Positions 55,944 to 64,000 of a stretch of DNA of 64,000 nucleotides are shown in pieces. The stretch comes from CAWHXG01 sp963833235 (GTDB lineage Bacteria; Pseudomonadota; Alphaproteobacteria; Rhodobacterales; Rhodobacteraceae), in assembly GCA_963833235.1 (NCBI GenBank), contig CAWHXG010000003.1:276711-340710 (forward strand), given 5' to 3'. The notes beneath the pieces were generated by a model. That model did not search any database and had not been told where the DNA came from. It worked only from the letters and a program-made list of their open reading frames with translations. Made by a program: the position numbers and the translations under genes. Numbering within the stretch: position 1 is the stretch's first letter; each line of letters opens with the position of its first letter.

Positions 55944-56372
55944 CGGCGGCGACACTCCCTGCCCTGTCCTGCCGCGATGCGGCGTGAGGCGCAGGGGGGT
56001 GCCAGGCCCCTGCCCCGGTCCTTCTAGGAAACGACTATATGTGGCGGTTTGCAGGAGGCAAGCCTAACCATATGGGGTATCCCGATGGGCGGGGCGTACC
56101 AAGGTTGCGTGACGGCGGTGTGACGGGGTTGCGCCGCCGCTTTCGGCACCGTCCACACGCCGCGCGGGGCCGCGTCGGCCAGACCGCCGACGGGTTCCGG
56201 GCAAGCCCGCCGGCGGCGCGTGCCGCGGACTGCTCGATGAGGGGCAACGGACCCGACGGGCGTCGCGCGGAACGGCAGGCGGCCGGTGGAGCGCGGTCGG
56301 TCCCGACAGATGTGGCGATGGAAGGCGGGACCGCGGGGCGGGGCCGTCCCCCGGCAGGGCGGCCCGATGCCG
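55944..56372. other. 429-bp gap upstream of the HNH gene
   Basis: No convincing gene is present. A 123-codon plus-strand frame (56039-56410) lacks a ribosome site and is Arg/Gly-rich as expected of out-of-frame high-GC DNA. The part nearest the HNH gene contains its likely promoter (described separately). The rest (56090-56372) is GC-rich without visible structure. Confidence 0.4.
56034..56061 (-). promoter_or_regulatory. Candidate sigma70-type promoter of the HNH gene
   Basis: On the minus strand TTGCCT (56061-56056) is followed after 16 bp by TATAGT (56039-56034), close to the -35/-10 consensus, about 90 bp before the HNH start. The site lies in one of the few AT-rich patches in this part of the window. 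Confidence 0.4.
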
Positions 56373-57062
56373 CTACCGCGTGGCGCGCTTGCCCAGCTTG
56401 TCGAGCATGAAGGCCAGCGCCACGCTAAGCCCGTCGGGCGCGATGGCGTGGCCGGTGCCGGGCATCATGTGGGTGTAGACCTCGAACTCCGCCGCCACGA
56501 GCGCGTCCGCCGCCTCGGGCAGGCTGGCGGCAGGCACGACCTCGTCGACCTCGCCGTGCACCAGGCAGATCGGCGGCCTGGAGCGCGCTTCGTCCAGCAT
56601 TTCGGGCGCCAGCAGCCGGCCTGAGAAGCCGACGACGCCGGCCACCGCCTCCGGCCGCCGGGGTGCCGCGTGCAGCGCCAGCATGGTGCCCTGGGAGAAA
56701 CCGAAGAGGATCACCCGGTCGGGCGTCAGACCTTCCTCGGCCAGCGTCGCATCGAGCCAGGCATCCAGATCGGCAGACGACGCGGCGAGCCCGCGGGCGG
56801 AATCCTCTTCCGAGGAGCCGTCGAGCCAGGGGATCGAGAACCACTGGAAGCCCATGGGGCTGGCCACGCAGCGCTCCGGCGCGTCGGGCGCGAAGAACGC
56901 CGTGTCGGGCATGTGGGGGCCCATCGGTTCGGCGAGGCCGAGCAGATCCGCCCCGTTGGCGCCGTAGCCGTGCAGGAACACAACGGCAGAGCGCGCCTGC
57001 CCGGGGATCGCGCCGGCGCGGCCGGAGGTGAGGGCGCGCGCGGCGCCGGTCGGGTCGGTCAT
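56373..57062 (-). CDS. Phospholipase/carboxylesterase family alpha/beta hydrolase
   Basis: This 229-residue cytosolic serine hydrolase is of the carboxylesterase II / acyl-protein thioesterase-like family. The oxyanion-hole segment is VVFLHGYGANGADL, the nucleophile is Ser123 in GFSQG, and the acid and base are Asp173 (VHGEVDEVVP) and His205 (GTGHA). Substrates are probably short acyl esters, not determinable here. The ATG at 57062 overlaps the stop of the AlkA-type glycosylase gene (ATGA), so the two are cotranscribed. Confidence 0.88.
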   Translation of the reverse strand: MTDPTGAARALTSGRAGAIPGQARSAVVFLHGYGANGADLLGLAEPMGPHMPDTAFFAPDAPERCVASPMGFQWFSIPWLDGSSEEDSARGLAASSADLDAWLDATLAEEGLTPDRVILFGFSQGTMLALHAAPRRPEAVAGVVGFSGRLLAPEMLDEARSRPPICLVHGEVDEVVPAASLPEAADALVAAEFEVYTHMMPGTGHAIAPDGLSVALAFMLDKLGKRATR

Positions 57063-57706
57063 AGGGTGCCCTCGCGGTTCTTCTCGAGGCCGTAGTAGGC
57101 CCAGAGCAGGCGGGCGGCAACCGCGCGCCAGGGCGCCCAGGCTTCGGCGATCTCGCGCAGGGCGCGTTCCTTGGGGCGTTCGGGCAGGCCGAGGACCATG
57201 CGCGCGCCTTCCTGCAGGGCGAGGTCGCCCGGCGCGAAGACGTTGGCCCGGCCGAGGGAGAACATGGCGTAGATCTCGGCCGTCCAGATGCCGATGCCGG
57301 GCACCTCGACAAGGGTGGCGGTGACCTCTTCGGTGGGGGCGGTGCGCAGGCGGCCGTAGGGCAGGCGCGCGGCGGCCAACGCGCGGGCGTAGCGGATCTT
57401 CTGGCGCGAGAGGCCACAGGCGCGCAGATCGTCGTCGGAGGCGGCGAGGATGGCGCGCGGGGCGGTAAGGCCGGCGGCGCGCATCCGGCCCCAGATGGCG
57501 CGGGCGGCGGCGACCGAGACCTGCTGGCTGACGATGGCGGAGAGCAGCGCCGCGAAGCCATCGGCGCGGCGGCGCAGGTTGAGCGGGCCGCAGCGGGCGA
57601 TGGCCGGGGCGAGGCGCGGGTCGATGATGGCGAGCGCGGCCGCCCCCTCGGCGACGCAGGCGCGGCTGCGCAGGCGGCGGCCGACGGGATCGTGGCGTGG
57701 GGTCAT
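57059..57706 (-). CDS. DNA-3-methyladenine glycosylase II (AlkA-type, HhH-GPD)
   Basis: This base-excision-repair glycosylase removes alkylated bases. The 215-residue protein starts at ATG 57706, overlapping the cobK stop. It has SAIVSQQVSVAAA, the helix-hairpin-helix VEVPGIGIWTAEIY (133-146) and the catalytic Asp161 in FAPGDLALQEG. It is shorter than E. coli AlkA and lacks its N-terminal domain, as in many alphaproteobacterial forms. The frame continues upstream into cobK only because cobK carries a frameshift. The apparent fusion is not real. Confidence 0.88.
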   Translation of the reverse strand: MTPRHDPVGRRLRSRACVAEGAAALAIIDPRLAPAIARCGPLNLRRRADGFAALLSAIVSQQVSVAAARAIWGRMRAAGLTAPRAILAASDDDLRACGLSRQKIRYARALAAARLPYGRLRTAPTEEVTATLVEVPGIGIWTAEIYAMFSLGRANVFAPGDLALQEGARMVLGLPERPKERALREIAEAWAPWRAVAARLLWAYYGLEKNREGTL

Positions 57707-58468
57707 GGCGCCTCGCTGGCGGTTGGGGCGGCGGCGTGGCGGGCGGCCCAGTCGACCGCGGCGGCGACGGTTTCGACGGTGGCGGCGCCCGGCGGGGGCT
57801 CCGGGCGGTCGATGAGCAGGACCGGCAGGCCGAGGGCGGCGGCGGCGTCGATCTTGGGGCGGCTGGCGGGGCCGCCGGAATTCTCGGGAAACGAGCCAGC
57901 CGATGCCGAGCCGCCGGAAGAGCGCCGTCTCGGAGGCGAGGGTGAAGGGCGGGCGGCCCGGCAGGAAGCGACCGTCCGGGAAGGGGAAAGGCGCGGCGGG
58001 AGGGTCGATGACGCGGGCGATCAGGGTGCGGCCCCGGGCCAGCGCCGCGAAGCGGTCAAGGTGCTGGCGGCCGGTGGCGAGGAAGACGGTGGCGCCGGGC
58101 GGGATGTGGGCGGCGGCCTCGGCCTCGGCGGCGATGCGGGTCCAGCGGTCGGCCGGGCCGGCCTGCCAGCCGGGGCGGTGGAGCCGCAGGTAGGGCAGGC
58201 CGCGCGCGGCGCAGATGGCGGCGCTGCGGGCGGTGATGGCGGCGGCGAAGGGGTGCGTGGCGTCGAGCACGGCGGTGATGCCGCGCGCGTCGAGGAAGGC
58301 CGCGAGCCCGGCCGCGCCGCCGAAGCCGCCGGAGACGGTCGGCAGCGGCATCGGCTGCGGCTCGCGGGTGGCGCCTGCGAGCGAGGCGATGGCGGGCTGG
58401 CCGCGCGCCGCGAGGGCCGTGGCGAGGTCGCGCGCCTCGGCGGTGCCGGCGAGGAGGAGCAGGGTCAT
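57703..58468 (-). pseudogene. cobK: Precorrin-6A/cobalt-precorrin-6A reductase CobK, single frameshift as read
   Basis: CobK/CbiJ reduces the precorrin-6A macrocycle in cobalamin synthesis. The start is ATG 58468 (MTLLLLAGTAEARDLA). Conserved features are the N-terminal LLLAGTAEA nucleotide loop, DATHPFAAAITARSA and LATGRQHLDRFAAL. At GWLVSRE one base is missing near 57880-57884. In the next frame the expected SGGPASRPKIDAAAALGLPVLLIDRP follows and stops at 57703, overlapping the alkA start as ATGA. The reconstructed ~255 codons match the family. cbiD lies 130 bp upstream. Confidence 0.87.
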
Positions 58469-58598
58469 GGCGCGGCGGCTCGCGCAGGGTCGGGGCTTTG
58501 TCGCCAGCGGGGCTCGGCGGCACAAAGGGCAGGCTCACGGCCCGTGACGGGCGGGTGATTCTGCGCGGCGCGTGGGCGGGCGGCTTGCGGCGCGCGGC

Positions 58599-59677
58599 TC
58601 ATGCCGCGTGGCCCAGGATGGTGCCGGCGCGGTCGATCACGATGGCGTCGGCCCGGGTGGGCGCGCCGCGCAGCATGGCGCGGATCTGCGGCAGGGCGGC
58701 CTCGGCCACCGCCTGCGCAAGGCCCGGGCCGGCGATCTGCAACGCCTCCCCGGCGGAGGCGGCCTGCGCCACCGAGGCGAGCCCGGCGGCACGGGCCAGC
58801 CGGTCGAGCGCCGCCACATCCACCTGAGAGCGCCCGGAATGCAGGTCGCGCGCGCCCTGCGCCAGCTTCGCCATCTTGCCGATGCCGCCGCCGATGGTGA
58901 CGCGGGGCACGGGATGGCCGGCGAGGTACTTCAGCAGGCCGCCGGCGAAATCGCCCATGTCGAGCATGGCGTGGTCCGGCAGCCCGTGATGCGCCTGCAC
59001 GGCGGCCTCGGAGGTGGCGCCGGTGCAGCCGGCCACGTGGGCGAGCCCGCCGGCGCGGGCCACGTCGATGCCCCGGTGGATGGAGGCGATCCAGGCGGCG
59101 CAGGAGAAGGGGCGCACGATGCCGGTGGTGCCGAGGATGCTGAGGCCGCCCTCGATGCCGAGGCGCGGGTTCCACGTGCGTGCGGCGATGGCGGCGCCGC
59201 CGGGGATCGACAGGGTGATCTCGGCGCTGGCCGGGCGCCCGTGGGCGGCGGCGCGCTCGGCCACCACGGCGCGCATCATGGCGCGGGGCACGGGGTTGAT
59301 CGCCGGCTCGCCGGGCGGGATCGGCAGGCCGGGGCGGGTGACGCGGCCCACCCCCTCGCCCGCCCGGAAGACGATTTGGGGGCGCCGGGCAGGCTTGCGA
59401 CCCTGGCGCGGACGGTGACGCCGTGGGTCACGTCGGGGTCGTCGCCGGCATCCTTGACGACGCCGCATTCCGCCCAAGCCGCGCCGGCGGCGCAATCGGT
59501 GAGGGCGAAGCGCGGGGTCTCGCCGCGGGGCAGGACAAGGCCGACCTCGTCGGGGAAGGCGCCGCCCCAGAGCCGCTCAACGGCGCCCCACGTGGCGGCG
59601 GTGGCGCAGGCACCGGTCGTCCAGCCCCGGCGGAGGGCCGGGGGCGCGGAGGGCGGCAGGGCGTCGCGGGGGCTCAT
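58599..59677 (-). pseudogene. cbiD: Cobalt-precorrin-5B C1-methyltransferase CbiD, single frameshift as read
   Basis: CbiD methylates C-1 of cobalt-precorrin-5B in corrin-ring synthesis. The start is ATG 59677 (MSPRDALPPS). The N-terminus LRRGWTTGACATAA is the family signature. One base is lost or gained near 59375-59390, after ARVASLPGA. The other frame then gives GEGVGRVTRPGLPIPPGEPAINPVPR, GGLSILGTTGIVRPFS and GIGKMAKLAQGARDLHSGRSQVD to the stop at 58599. The reconstructed length (~360 codons) is normal. A cbiD gene would usually belong to the anaerobic-type (CbiD) branch. Confidence 0.88.
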
Positions 59678-59919
59678 GGCCGACATGGTAGCGGCGCGAG
59701 GGGGCGGGGCCAATGGGCGGGTGCGGCGTGCCGGCCGAGTGGCTGCGCGTCAGCTGCGGTGCTGCGGCCGGGCGGCCGCTGCAGGCCTGTGCCCACGGTT
59801 TGACCGCGCGCGCCGAAGGGGGGAGCCGCGGCACCGACGAGGGATCTGCGCCGCCTTGCGGGGCGCGGGATCGGGTCCGCCCGGTACGCGAAAGATGAGA
59901 CCCCTCGTGGGCCTGGCGA

Positions 59920-60684
59920 TCAGGGCCGCCCCGAGACGCTGCGCCACAGAAGGCCCCAGCGGCGCGCGGCCTCGGTGCCCTGCAGCCGGCCCGCCGCGAT
60001 GCGTGAGGGATCGGCCAGCGCCGCGCGCAGCGTTGGACCGGCGCGCCAACCGGCCAGGAGGGCCGGGATCGCGACCCGCGGCAGGCGCGCGGCGCGGGCC
60101 GTGGCGAGATCGCCGAGACCGGTGCGAGCCAGGTTGCGCAGCGCCTCGGGATCGCCCGTGGACAGCGGCTGGCGGCCGGCGGCGACCAGCGCCGGAACGG
60201 CCCGCAGGAAGGCGGCGAGCCCCGCGGCCCGGCCCAGGGCGCGTACGGGTGATTCGGCCGCTACGGGCGTGCAAAGGGCGCGGGCGGCGACCCACATCAG
60301 CGTGCCGCCGGTGGCATCGACGTAGTCCGTGAGCGCCGCCATGTCGTCGAAGGGCTGGGCGTAGATGTCCCACCGCCGCGCCGCGACGAGGGCATCGAGC
60401 AGCTCCGCGCCCTGCACGTCGAGAACCGCGGCCAGCGGCTCGGTCACCTCGGTGCGGCGGACCGCGCGGCCCTCGGCGATCTCGGCCAGCGCATCGCGCC
60501 ACCATTGCAGGCGGATCTCGGCGATGCCGGCCTCGCCGGTGACCCAGGGTGCGCGCGTGACCTCGACGTTGAAGGCGTAGATCGGCAGCAGGATGGCGCG
60601 CGCGGGCTTCGGCGCCGCGAGGACGGAGGCGAACCTGTCCGCATCGCCGCGCGCCACCAGATCGGCGCAGGCATCGAGGCTCAT
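59920..60684 (-). CDS. Phytoene/squalene synthase superfamily protein (NDUFAF6-like type)
   Basis: The 254-residue protein from ATG 60684 (MSLDACADLV) belongs to the trans-isoprenyl-diphosphate head-to-head synthase superfamily by its ILLPIYAFNVEVTRAPWVTGEAGIAEIRLQWWRDAL block. The Asp-rich DxxxD motifs that bind diphosphate in true phytoene synthases are not visible (YAFNVEVTRA and WWRDALAEI replace them). That pattern resembles the NDUFAF6-like branch tied to respiratory complex I assembly. A carotenoid role is therefore doubtful. No crt genes are nearby. It lies 262 bp after cimA on the same strand. Confidence 0.75.
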   Translation of the reverse strand: MSLDACADLVARGDADRFASVLAAPKPARAILLPIYAFNVEVTRAPWVTGEAGIAEIRLQWWRDALAEIAEGRAVRRTEVTEPLAAVLDVQGAELLDALVAARRWDIYAQPFDDMAALTDYVDATGGTLMWVAARALCTPVAAESPVRALGRAAGLAAFLRAVPALVAAGRQPLSTGDPEALRNLARTGLGDLATARAARLPRVAIPALLAGWRAGPTLRAALADPSRIAAGRLQGTEAARRWGLLWRSVSGRP

Positions 60685-60946
60685 GCCGTGCGCCTCGCCA
60701 GGCGGGCCCGCGGCGGGCAGACGGGGCGGAGGCCGCTTGGCTCGGTCGGGGCGCAGGGGCGGCTGCACGCAGGTGCGGCGGTTGCCGCCGATCCCTGCCA
60801 CCGGACCGGGGCATGGCCGGCGGACCACCCCCTTGGCCCGCACCAGGCATGGCGTTGTCCCGACCGAGGGGCAGCTGCTGGCGCTTGATAAGGGTGCCCA
60901 AGGGCAAGGCCGTCCGGCCACCCCCTAGTTGTGACGGCGGCCTTGC

Positions 60947-62617
60947 TCACGCGGCGGGGCCGCTGACGATCCCGGCTGCCCCGGCCGACTGCCCCACCGA
61001 CTGCCCCGCCGACTGCCCCACCGGCACGGCGCCGTCGCGGATGAGCTTCCAGGTGATCGCGTCGAGCAGCGCCTCGAAGCTGGCATCGACGATGTTGGCC
61101 GAGACGCCGACGGTCGACCAGACGCGGCCCTGCCCGTCGGCGCTGTCGATGATGACGCGGGTGACCGCCTCCGTCCCGCCGTCGGTGATGCGGACCTTGA
61201 AGTCGACCAGGCGCAGATCGGCGATGGCCTCCTGGTAGGGGCCTAGATCCTTCGCCAGCGCCTTGGCGAGCGCGTTGACGGGGCCGCGGTCCGCGCCCTT
61301 CTCGTCCATGCTTTCGCTGACGGAAAGGGTCTTGGTGTCGCCGATCTTCACCACCACGACGGCCTCGGACAGGCTGACCATGCGGTTGTACTTGTTCTTC
61401 CGCCGCTCGACGGTGACGCGGTAGCGCTTGACCTCGAAGAAGGCGGGGCGGAGGCCGAGCTCTTCGCGGGCGATCAGCTCGAAGCTGGCCTGGGCGGTGT
61501 CGTAGGCGTAGCCCTGCGCCTCGTTGGCCTTGATGCGTTCGAGGATGCGCGGCAGGCGGGTCGCCGGGGGCGGCCTCGATGCCCGCCTCGGCGAGGCGGC
61601 GGCGCAGGTTCGACTGGCCGGCCTGGTTCGACATCGGGATGGTGCGCGCGTTGCCGGTGGCGGCGGGATCGACATGTTCGTAGGTCGCGGGTCCTTGACG
61701 ATGGCCGAGGCGTGCAGGCCCGCCTTGTGGGCGAAGGCCGAGGCGCCGACGTAGGCGCGCCCGGCGGGGCACGCGGTTTAGGATGTCGTCGAGAGGCGCG
61801 AGGCGCGGGAGAGCCGGGTCACGCGGAGGGTCGATGCCAGTGGTGAAGCGGTCGGCATAGGCGGCTTCAGCAGGAGCGTCGGGATCAGGGTGGTGAGGTC
61901 GGCGTTGCCGCAGCGCTCGCCCAGGCCGTTGAGCGTGCCCTGGACCTGGCGTGCGCCGGCATCGACGGCGGCGAGCGCCCCGGCCACGGCGGTGCCGGTA
62001 TCGTCGTGGGTGTGGATGCCGAGGTGCGTGCCGGGGATGCCGGCGGCGACGACCTCCGCGGTGACGCGGCCGATCTCGGAGGGCAGCGCGCCGCCGTTGG
62101 TGTCGCAAGGACGATCCAGCGGGCGCCGGCGTCGCGCGCGGCGTGCAGGCAGGCGAGCGCGAAGGCGGGGTCGTCGCGGTAGCCGTCGAAGAAGTGCTCG
62201 GCGTCGAAGATGGGCTCGCGGCCCGGCGGCGACGTGGGCGACGGATTGCGCGATGGTGGCGACGTTCTCGTCGTTCGGATGCCGAGGGCGGTCGGACGTG
62301 AAAGGCGTGGGTCTTGCCGACGAGGCAGACGGCCGACGTGCCGGCATCGAGGACGAGGGCGAGGCTCTCGTCGTGCTCGCCGCGCCCGGCGCGTTGGTCA
62401 TGCCGAAGGCCGTGAGGGTGGCGCTTGTGCGCGGCGGCGGCGAAGAAGGCGCTGTCGGTCGGGTTGGCGCCGGGCCAGCCGCCCTCGATGTAGTCGAGGC
62501 CGAGATCGTCCAGGACGGCGGCGATGCGCAGCTTCTCGGCGGTGGAGAACTGGACGCCCTGGGTCTGGGCGCCGTCGCGGAGCGTGGTGTCGATCAGGGT
62601 TAGCGTTCGGGGGTCAT
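60947..62617 (-). pseudogene. cimA: (R)-citramalate synthase CimA, frameshifted as read
   Basis: CimA condenses pyruvate and acetyl-CoA to citramalate, the threonine-independent entry to isoleucine. The start is ATG 62617, but a base missing within six codons creates an immediate stop. The protein then continues in shifting frames: LIDTTLRDGAQTQGVQFSTAEKL-like start, GGWPGANPTDSAFF, LVGKTHAFH, CDTNGGALPSEI, HLGIHTHDDTGTAVAG, GTLNGLGERCGNADLTTLIP. From ~61610 to 60947 one frame is clean and encodes the regulatory LeuA-dimer domain (DFKVRITDGGTEAVTRVIID). The C-terminus contains a short repeat. About 557 codons is family-like. Confidence 0.87.
60987..61022 (-). repeat. Three 12-bp tandem repeats at the cimA 3' end
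   Basis: GACTGCCCCACC, GACTGCCCCGCC and GACTGCCCCACC follow one another (60987-60998, 60999-61010, 61011-61022). They encode repeated (A/V)GQS units near the CimA C-terminus on the minus strand. The in-frame unit can change in number without disrupting the gene. Confidence 0.8.
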
Positions 62618-62737
62618 GATCGAACCGCCCGACATGGCCGCCCGGCTGGTTCCGGGCAGGCGCGATCCGCCGATCGAGGCGGCTCGACCTGCGAAGGTCG
62701 CCCGGGCATCGACATCGGGAACGTGCGGCCGCCGCCC

Positions 62738-62797
62738 GGACAGCGCCCGACCCTCCCGGGAGGGCGCTTCGCCGCCCCCGAGGCTCGGGCGCTGTCC
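62738..62797. other. Nested inverted repeat between cysS and cimA
   Basis: GGACAGCGCCCGA (62738-62750) and TCGGGCGCTGTCC (62785-62797) are a perfect 13-bp inverted repeat. Inside lies the 14-bp palindrome CCCTCCCGGGAGGG (62751-62764). It begins 45 bp after the reconstructed cysS stop and ends 121 bp before cimA on the same strand. No T-run follows on either strand. It could be a cysS 3' structure, a REP-like element or part of a cimA leader. Confidence 0.6.
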
Positions 62798-62841
62798 TCC
62801 GCTAAAGCTCGACCCATAGCGATGCTCGATAAATACTATTC

Positions 62842-64000
62842 CTAGAAGCATGAATCCTCAGCCAATCCTGAAACTATTGTCGCACCGAGATCTCGTGCCG
62901 CGGAGATATCAACACTACCTTTGACTGAAATCTTGGGGATGAGACCGCCATCGTAAATGAGATCGAACCCAGCCGCCGCCATCTTTGTCCTGATCCGTCA
63001 GCTTCACGAAACGACCTCTTTGCTCGAAGTCGGTTCCATGCAAGCGATAAGGGTGGCGATCTCCGCTTCCTCGGAGTTGGCATCAAGACCCTCATACCCA
63101 ACGCCGTCGATGACAACGAAGTTGCCCAGTCCGGAAACCCGCACCGTCGTGTAGACCCAAGAGCTTCAGGAGGCCATATTTCTGAGGGCTTATCTTGCTG
63201 CGGAGGTCATGAAGGGCCGAAATTGCCAATGGTGTATTCAGGTCATTCACGAGGCCAGTGATCGACCATTCAAGTTGAAACTCGGCGGTCGTCTCTTCTA
63301 GGCACTGATAGAATAGGCGTCTTAGTTCTGATTCGCTTCACTGACCTTTCCTCGGTCCAGTCCAGTGACTTACGGTAATGCGTCCCGAGCAGCACCATCC
63401 GGATCACCGGGCCCGGCACGCCGCGGTCCAGCAGATCCCGCACGGTGAAGAAGTTGCCGACCGACTTGGACATCTTCTTGCCCCTCCACCTCAGCATCTC
63501 GTGGTGCATCCAGATCTTTGCGAGCCGTCCTCCGGGTGGCGCAGCGGCTCTGGGCGACTCGTTCTCGTGGTGGGGGAAGGTGAGGTCCGATCCGCCGCCG
63601 TGGATGTCGAAGGCGCCGCCGAGGAGGTCGCGGGCCATGGCGGAGCACTCGATGTGCCAGCCGGGGCGGCCGCGGGGGGCTTCGTGCCGTCCACCACGGG
63701 GCCGTCCCAGCCGGGCTCGCCGGGAGCGGAGGGCTTCCAAAGGACGAAATCCATGGCGCGCGCTTGTAGGGCGCGACCTCCACGGGCGCCGGCGATCATC
63801 TCGTCGACCCGGCGGCCGGAAAGCTTCCCGTATTCCCCGTAGCTCTCGACCAGGACATCACGTGGCCCTCGGCGGCGTAGGCGTGACCCTTTGCGCCCAG
63901 ATCCTCGATCATCGCTACCATCTGCGGGATGTACGCGGTCGCGCGGGGCTCGTGCGTGGGGCACAGGCAGCCGAGCGCGTCCATGTCCTCGTGATACCAT
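62842..64000 (-). pseudogene. cysS: Cysteinyl-tRNA synthetase CysS, 5' end outside window, frameshifted as read
   Basis: CysS charges tRNA-Cys. The N-terminal HIGH motif lies beyond the right edge. Read across frames, the protein shows MDALGCLCPTHEPRATAYIPQM, YGKLSGRRVDEMIAGAR, MDFVLWKPS, zinc ligands in GWHIECSAM and FPHHENE, and the KMSKS loop in GKKMSKSVGNFFTVRDLL near 63460-63480. HYRKSLDWTEE and VNDLNTPLAISALHDL of the anticodon-side helical domain follow. At least four shifts occur between 63180 and 63880. The last ~500 bp is lower in GC and its C-terminus is poorly matched. The stop is placed at 62842-62844 (TAG). CysS is essential, so errors are suspected. Confidence 0.85.

Noticed and set aside
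56039..56410. A 123-codon plus-strand open frame between the HNH and esterase genes
   Set aside because: No ribosome site and Arg/Gly-rich content; the AT-rich start overlaps a better promoter candidate for the HNH gene on the other strand.
57059..58468. Apparent CobK-AlkA fusion protein
   Set aside because: The two share a frame only because one base is missing in cobK near 57880; restoring it gives a normal cobK stop overlapping the alkA start.
57700..59680. A cobalamin riboswitch controlling cobK/cbiD
   Set aside because: No B12-box-like conserved sequence was found upstream of either gene.
62874..63116. An 80-codon minus-strand open frame in the low-GC region
   Set aside because: It is one of several frame fragments of the shifted cysS 3' end, not an independent gene.
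1..64000. tRNA genes, CRISPR arrays, insertion sequences, phage genes or toxin-antitoxin pairs
   Set aside because: None could be recognised by eye; a covariance-model scan for tRNA and ncRNA would be needed to exclude small RNAs fully.

Overview
The window is about 68% GC and densely coded. Its gene content points to an alphaproteobacterium of the Rhodobacterales (Rhodobacteraceae-like). Evidence includes the glgBCA-glgX-malQ-pgm glycogen cluster, a ROK-type XylR beside an XylF/XylH/single-domain XylG importer, the lptF-lptG-lptD-surA-pdxA-rsmA run, a DUF4167 protein near prfA-prmC, and zwf-pgl-pgi in one operon. No rRNA, tRNA, CRISPR array, insertion sequence or phage gene was recognised.

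Layout: (1) 1-13.3 kb, plus strand: the tail of a probable glycogen phosphorylase, then glgB, glgC, glgA, glgX, malQ, pgm and a GH13-like glucosylglycerol-hydrolase-type enzyme, together covering glycogen synthesis, debranching, maltodextrin handling and the Glc-1-P/Glc-6-P exchange. (2) 13.4-23.9 kb: a D-xylose locus. xylB-xylA are followed by a di-heme peroxidase of the MauG/CcpA type; on the opposite strand lie an FG-GAP/ASPIC (CRTAC1-like) protein and the ROK regulator; then xylF-xylH-xylG run on the plus strand. (3) 24-28.5 kb: a small proline-rich ORF, ndk, an ABC-F ATPase, a MarC-family protein and a membrane-anchored retropepsin-like protease. (4) 28.5-37.6 kb: pepA, then the outer-membrane biogenesis operon lptF-lptG-lptD-surA-pdxA-rsmA, with mostly 4-base ATGA overlaps. 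(5) 37.6-50.8 kb: DUF4167, prmC and prfA on the minus strand, then DUF1499, mazG, nucleoside hydrolase, selO, a CBS membrane protein, a Na+/H+ antiporter, a DUF533/TerB-like protein, a DMT exporter, enolase, a PRC-barrel protein and a cupin. (6) 50.9-54.9 kb: zwf-pgl-pgi (minus), the entry to the Entner-Doudoroff and pentose phosphate routes. (7) 55.4-64 kb, all minus: HNH endonuclease, carboxylesterase, AlkA-type glycosylase, cobK, cbiD, a phytoene-synthase-like protein, cimA and the 3' two thirds of cysS.

The window is therefore heavy in sugar metabolism: glycogen turnover and xylose uptake both feed hexose and pentose phosphates into zwf-pgl-pgi and enolase.

A caution applies throughout. 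At least eleven genes (glgX, malQ, pgm, lptG, rsmA, the cupin, pgi, cobK, cbiD, cimA, cysS) are interrupted by frameshifts although their protein sequence stays conserved across frames. The breaks cluster at 6.3-10.4 kb and 61.6-64 kb and hit normally essential genes such as cysS and lptG. Sequencing or assembly error is the likeliest cause, so these genes are given with their reconstructed full extents.
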